Assembly (NCBI GenBank): GCA_963808725.1
Contig: CAWEGO010000001.1
Location: 62,001 to 126,000, forward strand
Reading direction: 5' to 3'
DNA: 64,000 nucleotides
Origin: JAHFUA01 sp963808725
GTDB lineage: Bacteria; Acidobacteriota; Terriglobia; Terriglobales; Acidobacteriaceae
Shown here: piece by piece, positions 14,776-22,093 of the stretch
Layout of the letters: every line of letters begins with the position of its first letter
Numbering within the stretch: the first letter of the stretch is position 1
Program-made: the position numbers and the translations under genes
The notes under the pieces: model-generated
What the model was told of the DNA's origin: nothing
Database searches by the model: none
Seen by the model: the letters and a program-made list of their open reading frames with translations, nothing else

Positions 14776-17058
14776 ATGAGACACGGATCCACTCCCGAAG
14801 CGGGAGGGCCGGGCCGGCGCTGCCGTTTGCCCGAGCTTTCCCGGCCGTACTATACCGAATCGGATCCTATCCAGCGGTTGCTGGCCTTTGCCTACCTGCA
14901 CTCCGAGAAGACCCGTCAGGAAGCCGAAGAAGAGTTGCGCAAGGACGCCGGTACCCTGTCGGCGGTGTTGGCGGCACAGAGCGAGCTCGCGGTCGCGCAC
15001 CTTGACCTGGAGCAAACTCTGGAGTTCATCGCTGACGGAGCGCGCCGCCTTACCGGCGCTGGCGGCGCTGCCATCGCCCTGCGCGAGGGCCGCAAGGTGG
15101 TCTGCCGCGGGCGTTCCGGTCTGATCGCTCCCGACCTGGGGGCGTGCATCAATCCGGAGTCCGGGATCTCCGGCGAGTGTTTAAGGAGCGGCGAGGTTCA
15201 GCTCTGTGATGATACCGAGCGCGACCGCCGCGTCGACGTTCGGGTGTGCCGCAATCTGGGGATGCGTTCCATCCTGGCCGTGCCCTTGCGCCGCCAGGAG
15301 GACGTGCTCGGCATCATGGTGGTCTTTTCCGGATGGGCCGGGGTCTTCGGCGAGCGCGACATTCGCGCCCTCAAGCTGCTCGCCGGGCTGGTGATCGAGG
15401 CGCTGTGGTCGCACGAAGTCCACCGGCAGCAAACTCCGGCACCCCAGCCGGTCGAGCGGTTGGAATCTCCTGTGCCCGCGGACGAGGCCCTTACCGCAGA
15501 CCTGGATCAGATCTTGGAAGTGGCCGCCGTGCCCCCTCTGTTCGAGCCGGCATTGTCGGTGCCGGAGATCGACGAAATTCTGGCTTCGTTGGAGGCGCCC
15601 GCCGCAGCCCCACCGGCGGCGGACCAGGCCGTCTTGCCGGCCCCGGAGTTCGCCGTCATCGGAAACGCCGAACCCCGGCGCCTGGGGCGGACGCTGGCGA
15701 TCCTGGCCGTCGCCATCGCAGTTCTGGCCAGCGCCACTGCGGCGGTGCTGTGGCGCGGTGCGGCTCTGCGAGAACTTTTCCATAGCAGACCGGCGGCGGT
15801 TGCGTCGGGCACTGCTACGCCCGCTCCCAAGATGACTTCGGTGCCGGGGACACCCAGCCCGGCGCCGAATCCCGAGCCCGCGGCTGCGGTCCCACCCGAA
15901 GCTACCTCGGGCCCTGCGCCCGCCGCCGGCCCTTCGCAACTACTTTCTATCCGCTCCTGGTCGAAGCCGGAGGGCACCACCATCGCCCTGTTCCTGGCAG
16001 CTCCGGCGCGCTGGGAGGCAGGAGTGCTGAAGGATCCCGAGCGCATCTATTTTGACCTGGAGAACACGCAACTGACGCCGGAGATGTTGGGGAAATCGCG
16101 TGAAGGCCTCGCCATCCAGGTGGATGACGCGCTGGTGAAGCGGGTCCGTGTCGGCATGCGCGAGAGTTCGGCGGTGCGCGTGGTCATCGACCTGGCGGCG
16201 CCGGCCGAATACTCCGCCGTGCTTTCTCCCACCGAGCCCTACCGCCTGATGATCGTGATCCGCAGCGTGCCGGCACCGGGCAGCGCACCCGCGAAGCCGG
16301 AACCAGTGCCGTCGAAGAAAACAGCCAGCGCGGAGCCACGCACACCCACGCCAGGCATTGCCTTGAACCGCCGCCCGAAAATCGTCATCGATCCCGGCCA
16401 TGGCGGCGCCGAGTACGGCGCCATCGGCCACAGCGGCCTGAAGGAAAAAGACCTGACATTGGAGATCGCCAAGCGGCTGGGCGGCCTGCTTTCCAACCGG
16501 CTGGGAGCGGAGGTGATCTACACCCGCACCAGCGACGCCACCGTTGCGCTCGATACCCGGGCGGCGATCGCCAACCAGGCCGGCGCTGACCTGTTTATCT
16601 CCATCCATGCGAATTCCAGCGACGATCCGGCTGCGCGCGGCGTCGAGACCTACTATGTGGCCAATAGTCCTTCGCCGGTCGCGGTTTCCCTCGCCGGTCG
16701 CGAGAGCACTGCCAAGACGAGCGCTCTGAAACCGGTGGCGGAGGAGCGCAAGCTGAGCGAATCTCACAAGCTCGCCTCGGACGTGCAGCAGGCGCTCTAC
16801 CACGCTTTCGGCGGCGAGAAGGGCGTGCTGAATCGCGGCGTGAAACAGGCGCCGTTCGTGGTGCTGCTCGACGCCGACATGCCTTCCATCCTGGCCGAGG
16901 TGGCGTTCGTCACCAGTCCCGCCGACGAGCACAAGTTGAGCACTGCGGAAGGGCAGGAGGCGATTGCGGACGCGCTCTGCCGCGGCATCGCCCGCTATCT
17001 CGCGGCAGCCAAGCGGAACAAAGTGGTCGCCACGCTCGGAGCCAGCACCGGGCAGTAG
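14776..17058 (+). CDS. GAF-TM-AMIN-amidase_3 cell-wall hydrolase fusion
   Basis: A 760-residue protein in four parts. Residues about 75-215 form a GAF domain (QTLEFIADGARRLTGAGGAA, GMRSILAVPLRRQEDVLGIM). Residues about 302-324 form one transmembrane helix (LAILAVAIAVLASATAAVLW), followed by a Pro/Ala linker. Residues about 388-498 resemble an AMIN domain (IYFDLENTQLTPEM, VRVVIDLAAPAEYS). Residues about 533-745 are an amidase_3 (N-acetylmuramoyl-L-alanine amidase): VIDPGHGGAEYGAIG, GLKEKDLTLEIA, ISIHANS and LAEVAFVTS provide the zinc ligands and catalytic glutamate. The amidase should act in the periplasm and the GAF domain would be cytoplasmic. This suggests a wall hydrolase gated by an internal signal, which is inference. 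ATG start at 14776. Confidence 0.88.
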   Translation: MRHGSTPEAGGPGRRCRLPELSRPYYTESDPIQRLLAFAYLHSEKTRQEAEEELRKDAGTLSAVLAAQSELAVAHLDLEQTLEFIADGARRLTGAGGAAIALREGRKVVCRGRSGLIAPDLGACINPESGISGECLRSGEVQLCDDTERDRRVDVRVCRNLGMRSILAVPLRRQEDVLGIMVVFSGWAGVFGERDIRALKLLAGLVIEALWSHEVHRQQTPAPQPVERLESPVPADEALTADLDQILEVAAVPPLFEPALSVPEIDEILASLEAPAAAPPAADQAVLPAPEFAVIGNAEPRRLGRTLAILAVAIAVLASATAAVLWRGAALRELFHSRPAAVASGTATPAPKMTSVPGTPSPAPNPEPAAAVPPEATSGPAPAAGPSQLLSIRSWSKPEGTTIALFLAAPARWEAGVLKDPERIYFDLENTQLTPEMLGKSREGLAIQVDDALVKRVRVGMRESSAVRVVIDLAAPAEYSAVLSPTEPYRLMIVIRSVPAPGSAPAKPEPVPSKKTASAEPRTPTPGIALNRRPKIVIDPGHGGAEYGAIGHSGLKEKDLTLEIAKRLGGLLSNRLGAEVIYTRTSDATVALDTRAAIANQAGADLFISIHANSSDDPAARGVETYYVANSPSPVAVSLAGRESTAKTSALKPVAEERKLSESHKLASDVQQALYHAFGGEKGVLNRGVKQAPFVVLLDADMPSILAEVAFVTSPADEHKLSTAEGQEAIADALCRGIARYLAAAKRNKVVATLGASTGQ

Positions 17059-17067
17059 GGGAATTTG

Positions 17068-17160
17068 GTCATTGATTCATTGATTCATTGACCCAATGAT
17101 TCACTGGATCATCGGCGGACAGTCGATCCCCAGCCCAATGTTTCAATGAGTCAATGAATT
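17068..17160. repeat. Short-word mirrored repeat array (TCATTGA type)
   Basis: TCATTGATTCATTGATTCAT and CATTGACCCAATGATTCA on the left are answered by CCAATGTTTCAATGAGTCAA and TGAATTAA on the right, giving a long imperfect hairpin between the convergent amidase and DUF507 stop codons. The same word type recurs at 49709-49745 and 52000-52077. Confidence 0.75.
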
Positions 17161-17163
17161 AAT

Positions 17164-17442
17164 CTACAGGACGGCCTTGTACTTGCGCACCAGCTCGCCC
17201 TTCACCTTCTTGAACATCTCCTGGTAGCTGGCGCCGCTCTTGCGCATTTCTTCCGAGTACTGCTCGAGGATGGCGCGCACTTCGTCGTTGATGCGGTCTT
17301 CCAGGCTCATTTCTTCGAGCAGCGCGGAGTGGACCCGCTGTAGCGTCGCGGGCTCGTCCGTGGTCTCGATGAACTCGCCCTTGATGAGCTGCTTGGTGAC
17401 CTCGCGGGCCATGTAGCTGACGTATTCCTTGGAGAGAATCAT
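17164..17442 (-). CDS. DUF507 family protein, paralog 2
   Basis: A 92-residue member of the same small helical family as the gene at 14285-14596. Characteristic blocks are ILSKEYVSYMAREVTKQLIK, MSLEDRINDEVRAILEQYSE and FKKVKGELVRKYK. It lacks membrane segments and should be cytoplasmic. Function unknown. It is followed (3' side) by the TCATTGA-type array and preceded by the ATCGGGTCATCGG-type array. Start ATG 17442. Confidence 0.78.
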   Translation of the reverse strand: MILSKEYVSYMAREVTKQLIKGEFIETTDEPATLQRVHSALLEEMSLEDRINDEVRAILEQYSEEMRKSGASYQEMFKKVKGELVRKYKAVL

Positions 17443-17477
17443 GGGGCGTGACGAGAAAGAATATCACACAGATTTAG

Positions 17478-17573
17478 GTAATCGGGTCATCGGAAGATCG
17501 GGTCATCGGGTCATCGAAACCTCCCGCAATCATGCCTCAATCACCCGATGAGCCGATCACCCGATGACCCGAT
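17478..17573. repeat. Short-word mirrored repeat array (ATCGGGTCATCGG type)
   Basis: GTAATCGGGTCATCGGAAGA and ATCGGGTCATCGGGTCATCG are followed, after a short spacer, by CACCCGATGAGCCGATCACC and CGATGACCCGAT. The unit is the same as that at 48841-48925. It lies upstream of the DUF507 gene and before the shell-protein gene. Confidence 0.75.
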
Positions 17574-17658
17574 CCTGTTTGACCCTCGCCGCCACGCGTG
17601 ATAGCTTTAGCCGCTTGCCGCTGGTACGCGCGCGGTATCTCTCGCTGTCGAGGCAATC

Positions 17659-17967
17659 ATGGAAGCGCTGGGAATGATCGAAACCAAAGGCCTGGTGGGC
17701 TCCATCGAGGCGGCCGATGCCGCCGTCAAGGCTGCCAACGTGGTGCTGGTCCACAAGGAATACATTGGAGCCGGCTACGTCACGGTGATGGTGCGGGGCG
17801 ACGTGGCCTCGGTAAAGGCGGCGACCGATGCCGGCGCCGCCGCTGCCCGCCGCGTCGGCGAGCTGGTGGCCGTGCACGTGATCCCGCGCCCGCACAGCGA
17901 TCTCGACTCCGCCATGCCCATGCTCACCGGCAAGGCTGGACCGGCAAAAAAGGGTGCGCTGGGATAA
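17659..17967 (+). CDS. Bacterial microcompartment hexameric shell protein (BMC-H)
   Basis: A 102-residue single BMC-domain protein. EALGMIETKGLVGSIEAADA, VVLVHKEYIGAGYVTVMVRG and DVASVKAATDAGAAAARRVG cover the whole fold. The terminal HVIPRPHSDLDSAMPM is typical of PduA/EutM/CcmK-like hexamers. Hexamers tile the facets of a proteinaceous organelle, with a central pore for small metabolites. The usual companions (pentameric BMC-P, trimeric BMC-T, signature enzymes) are not in the window, so this is a satellite locus. The only partner is the aldehyde dehydrogenase that follows about 105 bases later. Confidence 0.93.
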   Translation: MEALGMIETKGLVGSIEAADAAVKAANVVLVHKEYIGAGYVTVMVRGDVASVKAATDAGAAAARRVGELVAVHVIPRPHSDLDSAMPMLTGKAGPAKKGALG

Positions 17968-17979
17968 AAAAGGTTAAGC

Positions 17980-18055
17980 TGTCATCCTGAGCGACCTAGG
18001 TCTCCCGCGCGTTCTCCCCAGCGCGGGAAACGGTCGCGAAGGACCTCGGTTTTTC
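17980..18055. repeat. TGTCAT-bordered structured repeat (short form)
   Basis: Starting TGTCATCCTGAGCGACCTAG, it contains the hairpin CCCGCGC...GCGCGGG, then GGTCGCGAAGGACCTCGG. It is inserted between the BMC shell gene and the aldehyde dehydrogenase gene. The end is less clear than in other copies. Confidence 0.6.
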
Positions 18056-18071
18056 ATCCGCTCAGAGTACC

Positions 18072-19853
18072 GTGTCCGCTCTTCCCCAACCCGCCGCTGA
18101 CAAAGACTCGCGCTCCGTCGCCGAAGCCCGCGAGTTGATCGAGCGCGCCTATAACGCCTTTCTCGAATACCAGCATTTCACCCAGGAGCAGGTGGACCGC
18201 GCCATCGACGGCATGGCGGCCGCGGCCACGGCGGCGGCAGAGAAGATTGCGCGGCTGGCGGTCGAGGAGACCGGCTACGGCGTGGTCGCCGACAAAGTAC
18301 AGAAGAACCTGTTCTCCTCCGAGCGCGTATACCAGGCCCTGCGTGGGATGAAGACGGTTGGCATCGTGCGCGAGGACCGCGAGCAGGGCGTCATCGAAGT
18401 GGCGGCGCCGGTAGGCGTGGTGGCGGCGGTGCTGCCCTCGACCAATCCCACTTCCACGGCCATCTACAAAATCCTGATCGCCCTCAAGGGCCGCAACGCC
18501 ATCGTGCTTAGCCCGCATCCCACGGCGTTCCGCTGCACCTGCGAGATCACCAGCATCATGCGCGATGCGGCCATCAAAGCGGGAGCGCCCTCCGACGTGA
18601 TCTGCTGCTTCTCGACCCCCACGCTGGCCGGCACGCAGGAACTGATGAAGCACCGCCGCACCAGCGTGATCCTGGCCACCGGCGGAATGGGGATCGTGCG
18701 CGCCGCCTACAGTTCGGGCAAGCCGGCGTTTGGCGTCGGTCCCGGCAACGTGCCGGTGTTCATCGACCGCAGCGCCGACTTGAAGAAAGCCGTGGCCGAC
18801 GTGGTCTTCGGCAAGACTTTTGACAACGGCACCATCTGCTCGTCCGAGCAGGCCATCGTTGCCGAGGAAGCCATCCGCGAGCAGGTGACCGAGGAACTGA
18901 AGCGCAACGGGGCGCATTTCCTTAGCGAAGACGAGATCCAGCGCCTGAGCCGCGACATGGTCAACCTGGAGCAGCACACCATCAACCCCAAGTTCGTGGG
19001 TAAGTCGGCGCAGCGCGTGGCTGAGCTGGCGGGATTCAAAGTGCCCGATGGGACGCGCGTGCTGGTAGCGCCGCTGAAGGGCGTGGGGCGCGAACATCCC
19101 CTCTCGGCGGAGAAGCTCTCGCCGGTGCTGGCTCTTTACTTCACGCGCGACCGCAGCACCGGATTCGACACCTGCCTGGCGCTGCTGCGCTTTGGCGGCT
19201 TGGGACACACTTGCGTGATTCACGGCCGCGACGATGCCGTGATTCGCGAGTACGGCCTGAAGATGCCGGCCGGACGCATTGTGGTGAACAGCCCGGCACC
19301 GCAGGGATCGACCGGCTCATCGACGAATCTTTTTCCGGCGATGACGCTGGGCTGCGGCGCCGTCGGCGGCAACATCACCTCCGACAATATTTCGCCCATG
19401 CATCTCATCAACCTGCGCCGGCTGGCTTACGAAGCGCGCCCGGTTACGCAGAAAGAAGTTGCGCTGGTAACCGGAGTAGCTGCGCCAGCCCCGACTGCGG
19501 CGCCGTGCGCGTGCCAGGCCGGACAGAAAGAAGAGGGTGTTCCACTCGCTCCCAGCGGCGCACCGGATCGCGTGGCTGTCGCGCACGCCATCGAGCGTTT
19601 CCTGGCGAAGAAAGCCGGCAAGCCCGCGCCTGCTGCGACGTCAACTTCGGCTGCCGCGAAGCCAGCGCCAACGCCGGCCGTGGCGCCTCCGGTCTCCCGC
19701 CCCAAGCCGCGTCCGGTGGATTTTGTGAGCGAGGAGGAGATCCGCGCCGCGCTCAAGCGCAAAGAGAAGATCCTGATCGGCAGCAAGACCATCATCACGC
19801 CCGCGGCGCGCGATCTTGCGGCGCAGCACGACGTGTTCACCATCGCGGAGTAA
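18072..19853 (+). CDS. CoA-acylating aldehyde dehydrogenase of a microcompartment (PduP/EutE-like) with extended C-terminus
   Basis: A 593-residue enzyme, about 100 longer than PduP/EutE. It should convert an aldehyde, NAD+ and CoA to acyl-CoA. The catalytic cysteine lies in DNGTICSSEQAIV; other blocks are VGVVAAVLPSTNPTSTAIYK, GVGPGNVPVFIDRSADLKKA and GSTGSSTNLFPAMTLGCGAV. After residue about 480 comes a Pro/Ala-rich region. It contains an amphipathic segment VAVAHAIERFLAKKAG (about 501-516), which resembles an encapsulation peptide. A final module at 549-593 (VSEEEIRAALKRKEKILIGS, TIITPAARDLAAQHDVF) resembles the 'TPaARd' motif of several BMC-linked proteins. Together with the preceding shell gene this points to an aldehyde-oxidising organelle; the substrate is unknown. 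Confidence 0.92.
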   Translation: MSALPQPAADKDSRSVAEARELIERAYNAFLEYQHFTQEQVDRAIDGMAAAATAAAEKIARLAVEETGYGVVADKVQKNLFSSERVYQALRGMKTVGIVREDREQGVIEVAAPVGVVAAVLPSTNPTSTAIYKILIALKGRNAIVLSPHPTAFRCTCEITSIMRDAAIKAGAPSDVICCFSTPTLAGTQELMKHRRTSVILATGGMGIVRAAYSSGKPAFGVGPGNVPVFIDRSADLKKAVADVVFGKTFDNGTICSSEQAIVAEEAIREQVTEELKRNGAHFLSEDEIQRLSRDMVNLEQHTINPKFVGKSAQRVAELAGFKVPDGTRVLVAPLKGVGREHPLSAEKLSPVLALYFTRDRSTGFDTCLALLRFGGLGHTCVIHGRDDAVIREYGLKMPAGRIVVNSPAPQGSTGSSTNLFPAMTLGCGAVGGNITSDNISPMHLINLRRLAYEARPVTQKEVALVTGVAAPAPTAAPCACQAGQKEEGVPLAPSGAPDRVAVAHAIERFLAKKAGKPAPAATSTSAAAKPAPTPAVAPPVSRPKPRPVDFVSEEEIRAALKRKEKILIGSKTIITPAARDLAAQHDVFTIAE

Positions 19854-20149
19854 TTGGCGGACGGGCCCGAACGACCCTGCCTTGCTGAGAGCTCCCTCGC
19901 CCGTCCCTGGGGGTGACATCACCCGAGTTCGGTCCCCGGTTTTCCACCGGACTGTCAGCGCCCTCCCCAGAAAGGGCAGTTTTACTTTCTCCGGCTTCCT
20001 GAATTTGGCTTGCGAACGGAGCGTGGCGGGCCGATTCTGGTACGATTACAAAAGCCGAGTACACGCCAGAGGCCCCGACGCCACGCACCGTGGCCTGCTA
20101 AAGACGTGCGGATGGAGGCGAAATCGCGACCGTTGTCAGCCTGATAAAT

Positions 20150-20978
20150 ATGAAAGGTGGGGTCGGCAAGACGACTCTTGCGGGCCAACTCGCGCATGCC
20201 GCAGACAAAAACGACATGCGCACCCTCGGGATTGACCTGGATCCGCAAGCTAATCTCAGCCAGACTCTCCTGAGTCCGGAGAAGTACGTCAAGCACCTTC
20301 GGGAAAAGAAGCCCACGATAGTTCAGCTATTCGAGCAATATCTTCCACCAGCAGAAGAGTACTCCAGCCCCAGGCCCGTAGACATTCACGATGTGATCCT
20401 TTAAGAACGCAGGCTATCGGTACAAGACGACGCTAGATTTGATCCCGAGTAGGCTTGAGCTGTCCCACACGTTGAAGAACCCTACCGGGAAAGAGCGTCG
20501 GCTGGCTAAGGCATTAGCAAAGGTTGCCGACGAATACGACTTGATATTGATTGACTGTGCGCCGACTGAGTCGATCCTGACCGAGGCCGCATACCACGCC
20601 TCGCGCTATGTTCTTGTTCCTGTGAAGCCCGAGTTCCTGGCAACCATTGGTCTGCCGCTCCTTGCGCGCTCGATTCAGGAGTTCAAGTTCGAGAACGCCG
20701 ACCACGAACTCGATATTTGTGGAATAGTGTTCAATCATTCTTCGACATACTCTAACGGGCCCGAAGGCCGCAAATCGGTCAAGGAGGTGCAAGCAGAGGC
20801 AAAAAAGCACGGATGGAACGTATTCAACACTCATGTCAGATACTCAGCCTCTTACGCGAAGGCCGCCCGCGAAGGCACCCCTCTTTCAAGTACCAGTTAT
20901 GTTCGCTGGCCAGTCACTTCAGAATTTGGCCAGTTCGTCGATGAGTTTCTTGCAGCTATCAAGATGTCAAAGGCCTAA
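20150..20978 (+). pseudogene. ParA-like ATPase interrupted by a frameshift
   Basis: Two consecutive frames make one ParA/Soj-like ATPase. The first ends at 20404 and carries the deviant Walker A MKGGVGKTTLAGQLAHA with LGIDLDPQANLSQTL. The second, readable from about 20400, gives FKNAGYRYKTTLDLIPSRLE, YDLILIDCAPTESILTEAAY and VPVKPEFLATIGLP. Skipping one base at about 20402 (CTT T AAG) restores a 275-residue protein. The beta-1 strand (ATVVSLIN) is encoded just upstream of the only ATG, but no ATG, GTG or TTG start precedes it, so the 5' end is also abnormal. The gene may be decayed, mis-sequenced or recoded. It is followed 2 bases later by an unknown gene. Plasmid-partition or accessory roles are possible; none can be assigned. 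Confidence 0.75.
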
Positions 20979-20980
20979 CT

Positions 20981-21463
20981 GTGGCACCTGAGCAACTCTT
21001 GGACTACGAAATCGCCCTGCTACTTGCGAAACACGGCGAGAAGCGCGTCATCACTTCCCTCGCACGGAGACTCGGCGCACTCCCGGATGAATTGGAGCGT
21101 AAACTGAACGAATTGAATGAGGTAAAACCCCGAACATCATCCCGGAAGCCGGTTGATGTCTCTCGCGCAGTGCAATCTATAGTGGCTGAATACCCTGAGA
21201 AGGCCTCTAATTTGAGCACCTTGTTCACCCGATTCCAAAACAAGACGTTCCTGCCCGAGCTTAAGGACGTTAGGCGGTTTTTCGACCGTCATTCCCATGC
21301 GCTCGGCGGGGTCAAATCACGTACTGAGATCGCCCCACGTCTATTCAGGCTATTGGCTGGTCTTGACTCCAAAGAATTGGCGACTCTCTGCGAGGCCGAT
21401 CAGCAAAGGGAGTACTCGTCGCTCGGCATAATTTCTGACGAAATCATGCGCGGGCAAAAGTAG
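20981..21463 (+). CDS. Unknown protein following the ParA-like gene
   Basis: A 160-residue protein starting at GTG 20981, 2 bases after the ParA stop, so almost surely co-transcribed. It is charged and helical, with no membrane segment and no motif I recognise. The N-terminal LDYEIALLLAKHGEKRVITS resembles a helical adaptor. The middle has KPRTSSRKPVDVSRAVQSIV and FQNKTFLPELKDVRRFFDRH. ParA operons often encode a partner that binds DNA or stimulates the ATPase, and this gene is the only candidate here. The base composition is less GC-rich than in flanking genes, consistent with acquisition. Confidence 0.55.
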   Translation: MAPEQLLDYEIALLLAKHGEKRVITSLARRLGALPDELERKLNELNEVKPRTSSRKPVDVSRAVQSIVAEYPEKASNLSTLFTRFQNKTFLPELKDVRRFFDRHSHALGGVKSRTEIAPRLFRLLAGLDSKELATLCEADQQREYSSLGIISDEIMRGQK

Positions 21464-21625
21464 CTGACCCGCCATGCTTTCTCGGTCGGGCCTCGATCAT
21501 TCAACCGTTACCCTCCGGCGCTCGCGCGACTGCAAAGGCCCGACCTGTGCCACACTATCCCTCGTCTGGACACATCTTCCTTCCGGGAGTAGCGTAGAAT
21601 ACTGTTTGTCGAGTCGCCACTCACC

Positions 21626-22090
21626 ATGCCGGACGATCTCACCAATCTGAAAGACGACATGATCGCCTTCACCGAAGGCCACGGCATGCTGCGCTTCCAC
21701 GCCTATGTGGGCGAGGGAGTGCCCAGCGTGATGTGGGACTCCAGCGAGAATCCTGAGAGCTGGAAGGATTTCGTCGAGCTGGCCAAGCACGCCGGCGCCA
21801 CCTTCCTCACCATGAGCGACGTGGTGCTGGAGAAAGAAGACCTCGATTTCCTGGTGGACCGGCTGAAGAACGGCGCCTATCCCGACGAAGAGGACATCGA
21901 GGAAGCGCGCTGGCTGCGCACCTACATCGGTAAGACTGGCTTTGTGCAGCTCGGCTGGCCGCACCAGGGCACGGTGTTCCTCTTCGAGTCCTCCACCGAG
22001 TGGTACGACCGTTACCAGCGCCTGGTGGATATGGCCGAGGAGTACGGCGGCATCGTCTTCGACGAGCCCGACGCGGACGACGAGCACTGA
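21626..22090 (+). CDS. Conserved-looking acidic hypothetical protein
   Basis: A 154-residue, strongly acidic protein. Segments such as FTEGHGMLRFHAYVGEGVPS, MWDSSENPESWKDFVELAKH and GFVQLGWPHQGTVFLFESST suggest an alpha/beta fold with no signal peptide or membrane helix. I do not recognise the family. Codon use matches neighbouring core genes, so it is likely native. It ends 3 bases before the recJ start, so it is probably co-transcribed with recJ. Confidence 0.65.
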   Translation: MPDDLTNLKDDMIAFTEGHGMLRFHAYVGEGVPSVMWDSSENPESWKDFVELAKHAGATFLTMSDVVLEKEDLDFLVDRLKNGAYPDEEDIEEARWLRTYIGKTGFVQLGWPHQGTVFLFESSTEWYDRYQRLVDMAEEYGGIVFDEPDADDEH

Positions 22091-22093
22091 CCC

